Numbered from the stretch's first letter, positions 8,473 through 18,107 are shown. The stretch is DNA of 64,000 bases from Acidobacteriaceae bacterium KBS 146 (GCA_000688615.1 JHVA01000001.1:3534001-3598000); one strand, 5' to 3'. Notes: a model not told the origin generated them from the sequence alone. Numbers and translations: made by a program.

Positions 8473-9939
8473 CTAGTAGCTGCGCTGGTACATGCGCGAG
8501 ATGCGATCATGCCAGCCGAGCCGCTCATCATCGAGTAGCGTCCAGAGCACGCCAAGTCCGAGCGAAGCCGACGAAAGTGCCAGCGCAAAGATACGGCGGC
8601 GCATCGCTGCCCGGCTGGGATTCTGGTCCGCAAAGGTACAAAGGCCGATACGGGCGTAGCGCATCCCCGGCGTGCTCTCTGAAAAGGTAAAAAACAGCAG
8701 CAGGTACAGCAATCCAAGCAGGACCATCGCACCGCCTGCGGAGATAGCCGCCGTCGGAATCGCCATGTGCACTCCACCGGGGATGAAGTGCGATGCCGTA
8801 AAGACCGCCGTTCCGGCGAACACGATAAACGCCGCCAAAACGATGCAGACGTCGACTGAGGCAGACATAACCCGCAGACCGATCGGAGCAACCTGCAAAG
8901 GCGTAGCGTACAGATGCTCCGTCTCGGGCGACATCTGAAGGTGTTGCGCCGCATGCTGCGTGGAGGTAGCCCCAGAGTATTGGGTCTCATCGCTCGAACG
9001 CGCACCTTGCACGAGAGAAGCATAAGCGGCCGCCAGAGATCGAGGCTGTGCATCCAGAAGAATCGAAGTCCATTCCGGCGCCACCGCCTCGGAGGCCGGC
9101 TCCGGCGAAATCTGTTCGGCCTCCACCTCAAAGATGCGGAGCTGCGAAGGGTCTGACTGTCCTTCCGCCTCTTCGCGCAGCGGTCCCTCAGCCAACCGCG
9201 GTCTCGCCTTTCGCGGCGCAATCAGTTGACGCGGAAACTCAATTAGATTTGCGGGAATCTCAACCGGAGCCTCTACCGGTTCAAAGACCGGCGACTGTCG
9301 GAAAGCGATCTCCTCGTCCAGAAAAAGGGCGTCGGAGGCATCTACAGCCGTCTCGGATTCTTGTTCGAACTGCATGCGCCGGGCAATCGCGGAATTCGTC
9401 TCCGCAGCAGGGAGCCGCAGATCCTCCACGTGTCGCACGGTAAACACTGGGGCGGCGGGCGGAGGACTGAAGTCAAACTCGCCGGTGGCATCTTCAAACG
9501 AGGCTCGCCGTTGACCCGTCGAAACGCGAGGACTTGGGACTGGAGGCGTGGACGGTTCGGCATACTCGTCCAGTTCAGTCAGCAGGTCATACTGTACCTG
9601 TGCCAGTGCCTCAGCGTTCCGTGCTGCAATCTCTGCGGCGGCCTCAGCTTGACGGGCAGCTTCTTCGGCTTCGCGAACGGTGCGGTCGGCCTCCTCGGCT
9701 AGGTAGGCACGATAGCTTTTGGACTGTGCATAGCGCTCCGCGACGGCGGCGGCGATCTTTGAGCTTCGCACCCGCGGATTGGTCGCCTCCGGTTGCTCAA
9801 TCTCGGAGCTGCGAGGTCGGCGGGAGCGATGGGCCGCAAGCCGTTCGGCCACCTGCTGACGCAGAACAAACGGCTCGAGTGCAGTTTCCCGCTCGCTCCC
9901 GGTTCGGTCTTGAGTCTCTATTTTTCGCTCAGCGTTCAT
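8473..9939 (-). CDS. RDD-domain membrane protein with long charged N-terminal region
   Basis: A 488-residue protein. The C-terminal 140 residues form an RDD domain with about three membrane helices (VMSASVDVCIVLAAFIVFAG opens it, with the family's aspartate in the first helix; ESTPGMRYARIGL and a final DDERLGWHDRISRM segment are typical). The first ~350 residues are soluble, rich in Arg, Glu and Ala, with an alanine/glutamate-rich coiled-coil-like stretch around residues 60-125 and low-complexity Pro/Glu linkers. RDD proteins include Na+/H+ antiporters and proteins of unknown role, so transport is possible but unproven. It is divergent from lptD (56-bp gap) and convergent with bamA. Confidence 0.85.
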   Translation of the reverse strand: MNAERKIETQDRTGSERETALEPFVLRQQVAERLAAHRSRRPRSSEIEQPEATNPRVRSSKIAAAVAERYAQSKSYRAYLAEEADRTVREAEEAARQAEAAAEIAARNAEALAQVQYDLLTELDEYAEPSTPPVPSPRVSTGQRRASFEDATGEFDFSPPPAAPVFTVRHVEDLRLPAAETNSAIARRMQFEQESETAVDASDALFLDEEIAFRQSPVFEPVEAPVEIPANLIEFPRQLIAPRKARPRLAEGPLREEAEGQSDPSQLRIFEVEAEQISPEPASEAVAPEWTSILLDAQPRSLAAAYASLVQGARSSDETQYSGATSTQHAAQHLQMSPETEHLYATPLQVAPIGLRVMSASVDVCIVLAAFIVFAGTAVFTASHFIPGGVHMAIPTAAISAGGAMVLLGLLYLLLFFTFSESTPGMRYARIGLCTFADQNPSRAAMRRRIFALALSSASLGLGVLWTLLDDERLGWHDRISRMYQRSY

Positions 9940-9995
9940 CGTCCTTCTAAAACCTCAAACCCGCACAACGTGAAATTTCGGTTAGCCTCAATAGA

Positions 9996-12647
9996 GTGGT
10001 GGTAAGCCTGATACGTCTTGATCCAAACGAACCGGTTGTAAGGGCCCAGCGATCGCACAGCGAAGCCCAGGACAGCAACACCGCTGTCAGAGCTGCAGCC
10101 CGAGGGACCGCACTCCTGCGCGGAGTTTATCTTCTGATAACTATCACGGGCCTCGCTCTCAGTCATCCACAGTTACGCGCTCAGGAGGTGTCGAATCAGG
10201 AACCTGCAACCAATTCACCGGCGCTTCTCCCTGAAAGTCCCGACAGCAGGCTGCAGCGCTATCCCGATGCCATCGTGCTTCCCGCCTCGGATGACGATTC
10301 CACCGTTGTCATCGAGAGCTCAGGCCCCCAGACCAAGACCGGCAACCGCTATACCCTCGACAAAGATGTGGTCATCACTTACGGCGACCGCCGTGTCGAA
10401 GCCGATCACATCGATTACGACAGCGACACCGGCGATCTGAATGCGAACGGCCACCTCAAAATCACCGGCGGCCAGAGTAACGAAAGCATCACTGCCAGCC
10501 ACGGCAGCATGAACCTCAAGACCCAGACCGGGCGCTTCTACGACGTGAAGGGGACCGTAGGCTTTCGACCTCCCGGCCAGAAGCCGGTCTACGACAATGG
10601 CCAGCCCTTCCTCTTCGAAGGCCGAATGGTGGTCAAGACCGGACCAGAGTCCTACGACGTCTATGAAGGCTCGGTGACGTCCTGTCAGCTTCCGCGTCCC
10701 GACTGGCAATTGTTTGCCGGCAGGTTCAGCATCGCTCCCGGAAAGGCCACAGCCAGAAACGTTGTCTTCCGCGTCATCAATGTCCCGCTGGTCTATCTGC
10801 CCTATGCGACGCACCCCGTCGGCGGCGAAGAGCGTCAGAGCGGCTTTCTGATTCCAGTCTTTGGTGAGTCCTCTACCCGAGGTCTCATCCTCGGCGAGCA
10901 GATCTATGTCGTTCTTGGACGAAGCGCCGACATGACGGTCGGGGCAGAGTACTTCTCCAAGCGCGGCTGGGAGCAATCCGCCACCTTCCGGTACCGGGGC
11001 CTGGGCAACAACTTCGCTCTGGCCCATTACAGTGGCTTGCTCGACCGGGGATACGTCACCGGCGGTCAGTACGTCAATCAGGGCGGACAGGATGTCGTCT
11101 TCTCCGGCCGTTACGACTTCGGTCCGCAGACTCGCCTCGTCTCCGACATGGAGTATCTCAGCTCCTATCCTTACCGGGAGGCATTCGCCGAGAACTTCAA
11201 CCAGGCCGTCTCCAGCGACATCCTATCGATCGGCTATGCCGTCCATCAGGCGGGCGGCTACTCGATGGACCTTCGTGTCGATCGGTACCAGGGCCTCAAG
11301 CGTTCAGCTACTCCCACCCAGGCCGAGCAACAGGTCCGCATCTTCCATTCCCCCTCCGCGGACTTCTCGATGACCGAGCACAGGCTGGGAGCTTCGGGCG
11401 CTTTTTGGAACATGGGGAGCTCCATCTCCGCCCTCAAGCGCGTTCAACCTAACTTCGCGACCATCGGTCTTACCGAGCGATTCGATATCCACCCCGAGAT
11501 CGTCTATCCCATCAAGGCAGGCGGCTGGCACTTCCGGCCTTCTGCCGCCATCCGCGACACCATCTACACCCGAAGCCGGGAACACTCCGCGACCGCCACC
11601 ACTCCTCAACAAAGTGGAGAGGCCGTGAATCGGGCCGATGCGGAGATAGGAGTCGAGGCCAGAGCTCCTGTCCTCGAGCGGACCTTCACCTCGCCCTTCG
11701 TCCATAAACTCTTCGCATCCGACGTAAAACACACCATCGAACCGATGGCCGCCTACCACCTCGTGCGCGGTGTCGATAATTTCCGCCAACTGCTCCGCTT
11801 TGACGAGACCGACGTCGTCAGCAATACCAACGAAGTCGAGTATGGGGTCACCCAGCGTCTCTTTCTCCGGCCTCGCTCCAGCGAGTCCTGCCCCGAACAG
11901 ACCGGAGACGCCACCGGCACGGCAGCCTGGACCGGAGCCGCAGCCGCTGGTGTGATGGGAGGCGTAACCAATGGCGCAGCCTCCGACGCAGGTTATGTGG
12001 GTACCCCGCCAGCCTGCGGCAGCCGGGAGCTGCTCAGCTGGCGGCTGACCCAGAAGTACTTCTTCGATCCCCACTTCGGCGGTGCCGTCGTCACCCGCAC
12101 CCGTAACATCTTTCAGACGACGCTCGATCTCTCTGGCATCGCCTTCCTCACCGAGCCCCGCGAGATCTCGCCGCTGATCTCCAGGCTTCGCTGGAAGACC
12201 TCTGACCACTTCGACGTCGAATGGGACTTCGATGTCGATACCGGAGCCAAAAAGTTCACCTCCAACAACGTCCTGGTCAATTTCCATGAGGGCCAGGTCT
12301 TCTCCGGCCTCAGCTATGCCCGGCTCAACGCTCCCGGAAGGTTCAATATCGCCGGCTTCTCTTCCGCTGTCTCCGACTTCAACCAGCTCAGGGTATTGCT
12401 GGGGTATGGTGGACCCACCAAGCGAGGGTTCGGGGTGGCTGCCAACGCCGGTCTTGACCTCAACCGTACAGAGGTGCAGTACGGCGCGCTTCAGGTCCAG
12501 TACAACTGGGACTGCTGCGGACTCAGCGTCGAATACCGCAAATATGAACTCGGTGCGGTGCGAAACGAAAACGCCTACCGCTTCAACTTCACTCTGGCCA
12601 ATATAGGCACGGCGGGAAACCTGCGTCGCGCAGAACGTCTCTTCTAG
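9996..12647 (+). CDS. lptD: LPS-assembly protein LptD
   Basis: LptD, the outer-membrane barrel that inserts lipopolysaccharide in the outer leaflet. About 883 residues: an N-terminal hydrophobic export segment (GVYLLITITGLALSHPQLRAQ), a periplasmic OstA/LptA-like jellyroll (NRYTLDKDVVITYGDRRVEADHIDYDSDTGD pattern, residues ~115-260), then the LptD barrel with the family markers LPYATHPVGGEERQSGFLIP and the tyrosine/aromatic-rich strands. GTG 9996 is the earliest in-frame start, giving a rather long N-terminus; a later start just before the hydrophobic segment is possible. A DsbA-like lipoprotein lies downstream; LptD needs disulphides in E. coli, but whether that applies here is not shown. 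Confidence 0.9.
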   Translation: MVVSLIRLDPNEPVVRAQRSHSEAQDSNTAVRAAARGTALLRGVYLLITITGLALSHPQLRAQEVSNQEPATNSPALLPESPDSRLQRYPDAIVLPASDDDSTVVIESSGPQTKTGNRYTLDKDVVITYGDRRVEADHIDYDSDTGDLNANGHLKITGGQSNESITASHGSMNLKTQTGRFYDVKGTVGFRPPGQKPVYDNGQPFLFEGRMVVKTGPESYDVYEGSVTSCQLPRPDWQLFAGRFSIAPGKATARNVVFRVINVPLVYLPYATHPVGGEERQSGFLIPVFGESSTRGLILGEQIYVVLGRSADMTVGAEYFSKRGWEQSATFRYRGLGNNFALAHYSGLLDRGYVTGGQYVNQGGQDVVFSGRYDFGPQTRLVSDMEYLSSYPYREAFAENFNQAVSSDILSIGYAVHQAGGYSMDLRVDRYQGLKRSATPTQAEQQVRIFHSPSADFSMTEHRLGASGAFWNMGSSISALKRVQPNFATIGLTERFDIHPEIVYPIKAGGWHFRPSAAIRDTIYTRSREHSATATTPQQSGEAVNRADAEIGVEARAPVLERTFTSPFVHKLFASDVKHTIEPMAAYHLVRGVDNFRQLLRFDETDVVSNTNEVEYGVTQRLFLRPRSSESCPEQTGDATGTAAWTGAAAAGVMGGVTNGAASDAGYVGTPPACGSRELLSWRLTQKYFFDPHFGGAVVTRTRNIFQTTLDLSGIAFLTEPREISPLISRLRWKTSDHFDVEWDFDVDTGAKKFTSNNVLVNFHEGQVFSGLSYARLNAPGRFNIAGFSSAVSDFNQLRVLLGYGGPTKRGFGVAANAGLDLNRTEVQYGALQVQYNWDCCGLSVEYRKYELGAVRNENAYRFNFTLANIGTAGNLRRAERLF

Positions 12648-12700
12648 CGAATAGGTCGAGGTGTTGCGCTAGATTGGAGGGGCTTGGTCAAGCATGCGGG

Positions 12701-12830
12701 AATCCCTCGCTACGCTCGGAATGAGCCTCGTTAGGGACCAGGGACTGAGAGACAGGGGATCAGGAACCAGGAAAAGGCCTGTCATCCCGACCGGAGCGGA
12801 GCGAAGTGGAGGGATCCGCTTCTGTGCACC
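12701..12830. repeat. two degenerate copies of a dispersed palindromic repeat
   Basis: Between lptD and the DsbA-like gene lie gggaatccctcgctacgctc (from 12710) and gtcatcccgaccggagcgga (from 12781), the latter running into gaagtggagggatccgc. These match the general form GTCATCC-GAGC..GAAG-GGATC seen again near 15075, 16330 and 45220. The form is familiar from acidobacterial intergenic regions. Confidence 0.6.
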
Positions 12831-12907
12831 TGATCCCATCCACCTCAATTCCGCACACGCCCACCATCCAGCCTCCCCCTGCCCTGCGTGAGATAATCAA
12901 AGGCATT

Positions 12908-13900
12908 GTGTTGAGTGCCGCCCGTCTGGTCCGTCCCTTCCTCTTTGTCCTCATGCTGGCTACCGCCGGCTGCCACGCCCAGAGTCCCTCTGCGGCGGGA
13001 GGAAAGCTTTCGCCGGAGTTGACGCGCCGGGTTGAAATTCTGATTCGATCCAGAGCAAATCTGCCGGCCAATTACGAGATGGTCATCGGTCCAAGGGAAA
13101 AGAGCAGCGTCACAGGCTTTGACGAGATCACGGTGCTCTTCTCCGCAGAGGGCAAGACCTCCAAGCCAATGACCTTTCTGCTCTCGACGGACGGCAAGAC
13201 GCTCGCCCAGTTCACCAAATTCGATATCAGTAAAGATCCCAAAACGCTGGTCAGCGCAGAGGGTCGTCCCTCGCGCGGAGGTCCCCCCAACGCCCCGGTT
13301 GTCATCGTCGGCTTTGACGATCTTGAGTGTCCGTACTGCGCGAGGATGCACGCTCAGCTCTTTCCCGCGCTTCTGATGCGCTATAAGGATCAGGTTCGTA
13401 TCGTCTATCGCGATTTCCCGCTGGACCAGCATCCCTGGGCCATGCGTGCGGCAATCGACGTCAACTGCCTGGCGGCGCAGAGTCCCGAGGGCTACTGGAA
13501 CGTCGTTGACTACATCCACGCGCACGCCGCGGATATAGGTGGTGCGGAAAAGACACTCGCCAAGGCGAATGAGAATCTCGATACGCTTGTGCGGGAAGAG
13601 GGCAAGCGGCAGAAGGTTAACGAAACGACGCTCCATGCGTGCGTCGAAAAGCAGGACGACACGGCAGTTAAGGCCTCCATGAGGACCGCAAGCGACCTTG
13701 GAGTGGAGGCGACCCCGGCTCTCTTTATCAATGGCGAGCGGCTTGAAGGCGCTCTTCCGATTGAATATGTCTACCGGATGGTCGACAATGCGCTTGTTGC
13801 CGCAGGGCAGACACCTCCGCCGCCGGTACCGGTACCATCGCTAAATGGTCCGCCTCCCACGACAACAGAACAACCTTCAGGACACCCGTCCAGCGAGTAA
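12908..13900 (+). CDS. DsbA-family thioredoxin-fold lipoprotein
   Basis: A predicted lipoprotein (lipobox LATAGC about 22 residues from the start) with a C-terminal DsbA/DsbG-like thioredoxin domain: VVIVGFDDLECPYCARMH holds the C-x-x-C active site (CPYC), and ATPALFINGERLEG carries the cis-proline loop. A ~110-residue N-terminal region precedes the catalytic domain, similar to the arrangement in DsbG-like and Acidobacteria-type disulphide proteins. The tail is Pro/Thr-rich. It probably introduces, reduces or isomerises disulphides in the periplasm. I chose GTG 12908 (AAAGG just upstream, good lipoprotein signal) rather than an ATG at 12806 that would add ~34 residues read through a repeat. 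Confidence 0.85.
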   Translation: MLSAARLVRPFLFVLMLATAGCHAQSPSAAGGKLSPELTRRVEILIRSRANLPANYEMVIGPREKSSVTGFDEITVLFSAEGKTSKPMTFLLSTDGKTLAQFTKFDISKDPKTLVSAEGRPSRGGPPNAPVVIVGFDDLECPYCARMHAQLFPALLMRYKDQVRIVYRDFPLDQHPWAMRAAIDVNCLAAQSPEGYWNVVDYIHAHAADIGGAEKTLAKANENLDTLVREEGKRQKVNETTLHACVEKQDDTAVKASMRTASDLGVEATPALFINGERLEGALPIEYVYRMVDNALVAAGQTPPPPVPVPSLNGPPPTTTEQPSGHPSSE

Positions 13901-13966
13901 CCAGAGCATTCGAGGAGAGATTTGCGAGTGAGGAATGTGTTGACTGCAACAGGGAAGACAAACTCG

Positions 13967-15022
13967 ATGCGCCGCTGGTCGTGTGCATCGTATCCCGCCG
14001 CGCTCGTCATCGTTGCGGTGCTTTCGGGCTGTAACCATACCCACAACGCCGATGTCATGGCTACCGTAAACGGCAAGGCCATCATGAAGACGGATCTCGA
14101 CAAGGCCTACGAGACCCAGCTCGGCGATGCCCAGCAGCAACAGCAGAAGCCGACGGCGGAGCAGGCCGAATCTATGCGGCTGAATGTGCTGCAGCAGCTC
14201 ATCAACAACGAGATTATCGAGCAGCGCGCCGCCAAGATGAACCTCACGGCGACCAACGAAGAGGTGGACGCTAAGCTGGCCGAGATGAAGGCCCCCTACA
14301 CCGAAGATCAGTTCAATGAGAAGTTGAAGGCCAGCAATCACACCCTGGACGATCTCAAACGTGAGATTCGCCGCTCCCTGACCATCAACAAGCTGCTCTC
14401 CAAAGAGATCGACTCCAAGATCTCGGTCACGGACTCAGATGTGACCAACTACTACAACGCACATAAGTCCGAGTTCAATCTGCTGGAGACCCAGTTTCAT
14501 CTGGCGCAGATCCAGGTCACAGGCATGCCCTCCGATCAGCCCGGCAATCTGCAGAACAGCAAGGCGATGAACGACGCCGACGCGAAGAAGAAGATTCAGG
14601 CGCTCAAAAATCGTCTCGACAGCGGCGAGGACTTCGGAGCGTTGGCGATGAATTTCTCTGAGAGCCCGGAGACCTCATCCAGCGGCGGAGATATCGGCTT
14701 TGTTCCCGAGTCGCAGCTCAAGGCCAATCCCCTCGTCTTCAACGAGATTATGAAGCTGAAGCCCAATCAGATCACCGACGTGCTCCCGATGATCGACGGC
14801 AGAAGCGGCAAGCCGGCAGGATACGTGATCTATAAACTGATCTCGCGCGAGCCCGCAGGCCAGCGCGAGTTGAGCGATCCCCGCGTCCAGCAGGCCATCC
14901 GGCAGCAGCTGCGTGAGGGGCGATCCCAGCTTCTCAAGGCCGCTTACTTCGAAATGCTGCGCGATCAGTCGAAGGTTGAAAACTTCTTCGCTGAGCAGAT
15001 CTTGAAAAACGAGACCCATTAG
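13967..15022 (+). CDS. SurA/PrsA-type peptidyl-prolyl isomerase lipoprotein
   Basis: A parvulin-type foldase: lipoprotein signal with lipobox VLSGC, a SurA_N-like helical region (ATVNGKAIMKTDLDKAYE, LQQLINNEIIEQRA) and a PpiC rotamase domain (~residues 165-290: FHLAQIQV, LDSGEDFGALAMNFSESP, SSGGDIGFVPESQL). It would act on exported proteins at the membrane, as does SurA for barrels. I prefer ATG 13967 (AGGGAAG 9 bases upstream; compact 22-residue signal); a GTG at 13928 preceded by GAGGAG is a real alternative. The gap from the DsbA-like gene is short, suggesting a folding-factor operon. Confidence 0.88.
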   Translation: MRRWSCASYPAALVIVAVLSGCNHTHNADVMATVNGKAIMKTDLDKAYETQLGDAQQQQQKPTAEQAESMRLNVLQQLINNEIIEQRAAKMNLTATNEEVDAKLAEMKAPYTEDQFNEKLKASNHTLDDLKREIRRSLTINKLLSKEIDSKISVTDSDVTNYYNAHKSEFNLLETQFHLAQIQVTGMPSDQPGNLQNSKAMNDADAKKKIQALKNRLDSGEDFGALAMNFSESPETSSSGGDIGFVPESQLKANPLVFNEIMKLKPNQITDVLPMIDGRSGKPAGYVIYKLISREPAGQRELSDPRVQQAIRQQLREGRSQLLKAAYFEMLRDQSKVENFFAEQILKNETH

Positions 15023-15071
15023 AGTCTGAAGGCCTGTCCGGCCACCTCTCCTCTTGCAGTAGAACTGCTAA

Positions 15072-15204
15072 GAAGTGTGGTCCTGAGCGAGGTCGAAAGA
15101 TCTGCGTTCACTGATGGAGTCAACTAACTTCGCCGCCAACGCCCAAAGCCGGGTGGCCCATCTTCGGCGCGAAGCGACTAAGGTGGGTATCCGAGCGAAG
15201 CTCG
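15072..15204. repeat. intergenic repeats, including a solitary RAYT-type bipartite element
   Basis: Two elements. A short one near 15075-15110 has the form tcctgagcgaggtcgaaaga. The second, 15151-15204, has GGCCCATCTTCGGCGCGAAG then CTAAGGTGGG, forming a hairpin (CCCATCTT with AAGGTGGG, one G-T pair), followed by a second hairpin CGAGC-gaa-GCTCG. The same design flanks the transposase near 31.5-32.3 kb and recurs at 60.6 kb. Confidence 0.7.
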
Positions 15205-15247
15205 AACCATGAACCCTAAAACACCCTGTCATTCAGGAGACAGCCGC

Positions 15248-16246
15248 ATGACCAAACCGGTACGTTTCGCCATCCTTGGCTTCGGACTCCACGCCGTACG
15301 GCGCCTTCTTCCCGCGTTCGCAGACTCCAGGGAGACGCAGCTGGTTGGGATGTGGCGGCGGGATCAGAAGGCCGCTCAGGAGAACTGCGCGCAGCACAAT
15401 ATCGCGCACTGCTTCGCCTCGGCCGAGGAGCTCTGCGCATCGCCGGACGTCGATGCCGTCTTCATCACCTCTCCCGACGCCATACATCATGCCGACGCTC
15501 TTCTGGCCATTCGTCACGGCAAGGCAGTTCTCTGCGAAAAGCCTGTCGCCATGAACGCAGCCGAAGCCCGCGAGATGGCCGACGCCGCAAAAGCCGCAGG
15601 CGTCCTCTATGGAGTCGCTCAGAACTTCCGCTATAACCGCAGTCTCGATTGGATGCGCGAACGCGTCCAATCCGGAAAGATCGGCCATCCCCAGTTTGCG
15701 TATGCTGAATTTGACTATCCCGCCGATCGCGCTCCACGCAAATGGATCAAAGACCCTTCGCTGGCCTGCGGCGGCCCCATCGGGGATGTTGGCGTCCATT
15801 GCGTCGACGCTCTCCGCTATGTGTTAAATCAGGAAGTGGAGACCATCAGTACGCTGGCGACAAAATCCCGGCCCGAAGACCAGGTCGAGGCTACTGCCAC
15901 GCTCCAGATGAAGATGACCTCCGAAGTCCTGGCCAATGTCGCGGTCAGCGCTCGCACTCCGTACCGTACTTTTATCGGAATCACGGGCAGCGACGGTGTG
16001 CTCGTTGCTGAAAACGGTCTCACCGTGGATCGTCCTATTGAGATGCTTCTGCGTCGGGGCGGCGAAGTGATCGAAAGCGAGACCGTGAGCAACGCAGATG
16101 GCTATACCCGGATGCTGGATGCCTTCGCCCAGGCCCTGCACGGAGGCCAACCCTTTGCCGCCACTGGCGAGGATGGAGTGAGAAACATGCTCGCACTCGA
16201 CGCCGCCTTCCGAAGCTGGAAGACGGGACAGCGCGAGACGGTCTAG
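15248..16246 (+). CDS. Gfo/Idh/MocA family NAD(P)-dependent oxidoreductase
   Basis: A 332-residue dehydrogenase of the glucose-fructose oxidoreductase/inositol dehydrogenase family. The N-terminal Rossmann fold starts RFAILGFGLHAVRR; the EKP motif (VLCEKPVAMN), which shapes the nicotinamide site, follows near residue 95; the C-terminal alpha/beta domain carries GGPIGDVGVHCVDALRYV with the catalytic-type D-x-x-x-H. Substrate is probably a sugar or inositol derivative, not determinable. ATG 15248 is preceded by AGGAGA at the right distance; an earlier ATG at 15209 lies in repeat sequence. Confidence 0.9.
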   Translation: MTKPVRFAILGFGLHAVRRLLPAFADSRETQLVGMWRRDQKAAQENCAQHNIAHCFASAEELCASPDVDAVFITSPDAIHHADALLAIRHGKAVLCEKPVAMNAAEAREMADAAKAAGVLYGVAQNFRYNRSLDWMRERVQSGKIGHPQFAYAEFDYPADRAPRKWIKDPSLACGGPIGDVGVHCVDALRYVLNQEVETISTLATKSRPEDQVEATATLQMKMTSEVLANVAVSARTPYRTFIGITGSDGVLVAENGLTVDRPIEMLLRRGGEVIESETVSNADGYTRMLDAFAQALHGGQPFAATGEDGVRNMLALDAAFRSWKTGQRETV

Positions 16247-16463
16247 CGTTTCGGAGAAGAAGAACAGGAAATGACAGCAGAGAACGGGAATAGAAGATAA
16301 GGGATGGGACAGGAATCAGCTTATCCCACGTCATTCTGAGCCGCAGGGCGAAGAATCCCTGTATTTTCGTCCGTTCCGCCACCAATCTCGCAGGCAAAGA
16401 TCTGTCACTGCGAGTCACAAAAAAAATGCATTCGGATTTTTTCCCTCTGCGCGACCCGATCTC
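16247..16463. repeat. intergenic with one degenerate repeat copy
   Basis: Between convergent genes. Contains cacgtcattctgagccgcag followed by gcgaagaatccctg (16327-16363), a degenerate member of the GTCATCCTGAGC..GAAGGATC family, then an AT-rich patch of A and T runs near 16418-16442. No clear terminator hairpin. Confidence 0.55.
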
Positions 16464-17579
16464 TTACTGGATCGCAGTCGCCAGCGCAGCCGTTCCGTGA
16501 TGACCCCCGGCGATCTCATGCCGAGGCGTTCGATTGGAAGGAACGTACTTCTTGTACACGCTGATGTGGAAGCAGGCCTGCTGAAACTCTTCTTCGACGT
16601 CGATCCTCCCCTGCTGGATCAGCGGAAGAAGGTACCCTCGCAACCATGCGATCTCGGTTCGCGAGAGCCCATGCTTGGCAATATCCACGGCCTGGCCGGT
16701 AAGGTGCGGAGAGGCTGTCTCGCCCTCAGCAGGAGCGGCATTTCCATTTGTTCGAATCAGTCGCTGTTGAAACTCCACCGTGCGCACAGCCGAGTTGACC
16801 TGAATCGACGTGTGGAACCGCGCATAATGTGCTCGCGCCAGTGCCGTCAGGAACTGCGAGGTCCATGGGCGCGCATAACGCCGGTCTACAGGAAGACGGT
16901 CATCGACTTCAAGCTCTCGACTCGTCGGCAACGCAACCAGAAGGTGCTGTTCGCGCATGCGGATCAGGTCATTATCGTCTTGAACCCGATCCAATCCATC
17001 CTGATCAGCCACCACGTTCTGCCGCACCAGGATCTCATGCGACCCCTTCAGTGGCGGAGGAACTACCAGCCGTCCATGCTTGTTATAGATCGTCGGCAGA
17101 ATGATCGGCGCTGCAGCCTCTTCAGCCACGCTGTCAGCCTCCGATTTCCGCGGAGTCTGGCTTCGGACCACGCTTACTACGGAGTCCGTCTTCGCAGGCT
17201 CGTTGACGGAAGCCGAAACCCTGCGCCGTCTGGCTGCTCGCCTCTCCGCATTCGTCCGCGGCGAAGCCTCGGCCGCTCTCACAAAATCGGCACTCGTCGC
17301 CTTGCGGCGATCCTGTGGGGTGTCTTCCGCCGCGCGCCTTCTTGCTTTCGTGCTGCGCACCCGCTCCACTCGTGCTGAAGCAGAGCGGCTACGGGTAGAG
17401 ACTTCTTTCTTGGCAGTCGTCTTCGCGCTGGTGCGATCCTTGCGGCTCGCAGCGGTGGAGGTTGTTGTCTTGTGGGCAGCAGTGTGACGTGTCTTCCGCG
17501 CCGGTGCAGCAAGTGCCGCAGACACCGGGAACAGTGACGTCAAAGCAAGGAGAGCCGTGATGAGGGCGTTGCAACGCAT
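16464..17579 (-). CDS. DUF5715 secreted protein, M15-peptidase-like
   Basis: A 371-residue exported protein: signal peptide (ALITALLALTSLFPVSAALAA), then a ~110-residue Arg/Thr/Ala-rich basic linker, then a folded C-terminal domain of the DUF5715 type. That domain shows the D-Ala-D-Ala carboxypeptidase-like pattern SPHLTGQAVDI (zinc-type H and D) and a closing CFHISVYKKYVP histidine, the same arrangement as M15/DUF882 proteins. It probably binds or cleaves peptidoglycan in the periplasm; catalysis is inferred. The basic linker could bind cell wall polymers or nucleic acid. Start ATG 17579 gives a clean signal peptide. Confidence 0.78.
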   Translation of the reverse strand: MRCNALITALLALTSLFPVSAALAAPARKTRHTAAHKTTTSTAASRKDRTSAKTTAKKEVSTRSRSASARVERVRSTKARRRAAEDTPQDRRKATSADFVRAAEASPRTNAERRAARRRRVSASVNEPAKTDSVVSVVRSQTPRKSEADSVAEEAAAPIILPTIYNKHGRLVVPPPLKGSHEILVRQNVVADQDGLDRVQDDNDLIRMREQHLLVALPTSRELEVDDRLPVDRRYARPWTSQFLTALARAHYARFHTSIQVNSAVRTVEFQQRLIRTNGNAAPAEGETASPHLTGQAVDIAKHGLSRTEIAWLRGYLLPLIQQGRIDVEEEFQQACFHISVYKKYVPSNRTPRHEIAGGHHGTAALATAIQ

Positions 17580-17693
17580 CCTAGAATGTCCGGGAGACGC
17601 GGAACGCCAGAGCACTTTCTACCCTAGGCGCCACTCGGGCCTGTGTAAAGTGACCATGCGGATTCCGTATACTCTTCAGTTAACGGAGGATGG

Positions 17694-18107
17694 ATGCGCA
17701 GAACGCCGTGGTTTTTAGGCTTCGCGGCGATCGCGATTCTAGGCTGGGCGGCAACGACCACCGCCGTCTCTGCCGGCGCCGATCAGGAGGCAGCGAAGCC
17801 GGAGTTTTACACCAGCAAAGTTCGACCCATCTTTCAGGCCAACTGCTTTCGTTGCCACGCGGGCATGAACCGCCGCGGCGGTCTCAGCATGTCCACCCGT
17901 GCCGGAATGATGAAGGGAGGCAAAGATGGCCCCGTCATCGTTTCCGGAGATCCCGCCAGCAGCCGCCTCGTCAAAGGCATCCGTCGCGAGCCGCCGGTAA
18001 AACCGATGCCTCCCAAGGGAAGCAAGCTCTCCGACGCCGACATCGCGACCATCGAACGATGGATTCGTGCCGGCGCCGTTATGCCTGCGGACCCCCCCGT
18101 TAACTAA
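17694..18107 (+). CDS. small exported c-type cytochrome
   Basis: A 137-residue exported protein with signal peptide (FLGFAAIAILGWAATTTAVSA) and one haem c site CFRCH near residue 52. The sequence VRPIFQANCFRCH and the end LSDADIATIERWIRAGA are typical of the planctomycete-type cytochrome c (PSCyt1-like) domain; the methionine ligand may be in KPMPPKG. Single-haem periplasmic electron carrier is likely. GGAGG lies just before ATG 17694. Partner unknown; the adjacent PGPGW-like gene gives no clue. Confidence 0.85.
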   Translation: MRRTPWFLGFAAIAILGWAATTTAVSAGADQEAAKPEFYTSKVRPIFQANCFRCHAGMNRRGGLSMSTRAGMMKGGKDGPVIVSGDPASSRLVKGIRREPPVKPMPPKGSKLSDADIATIERWIRAGAVMPADPPVN

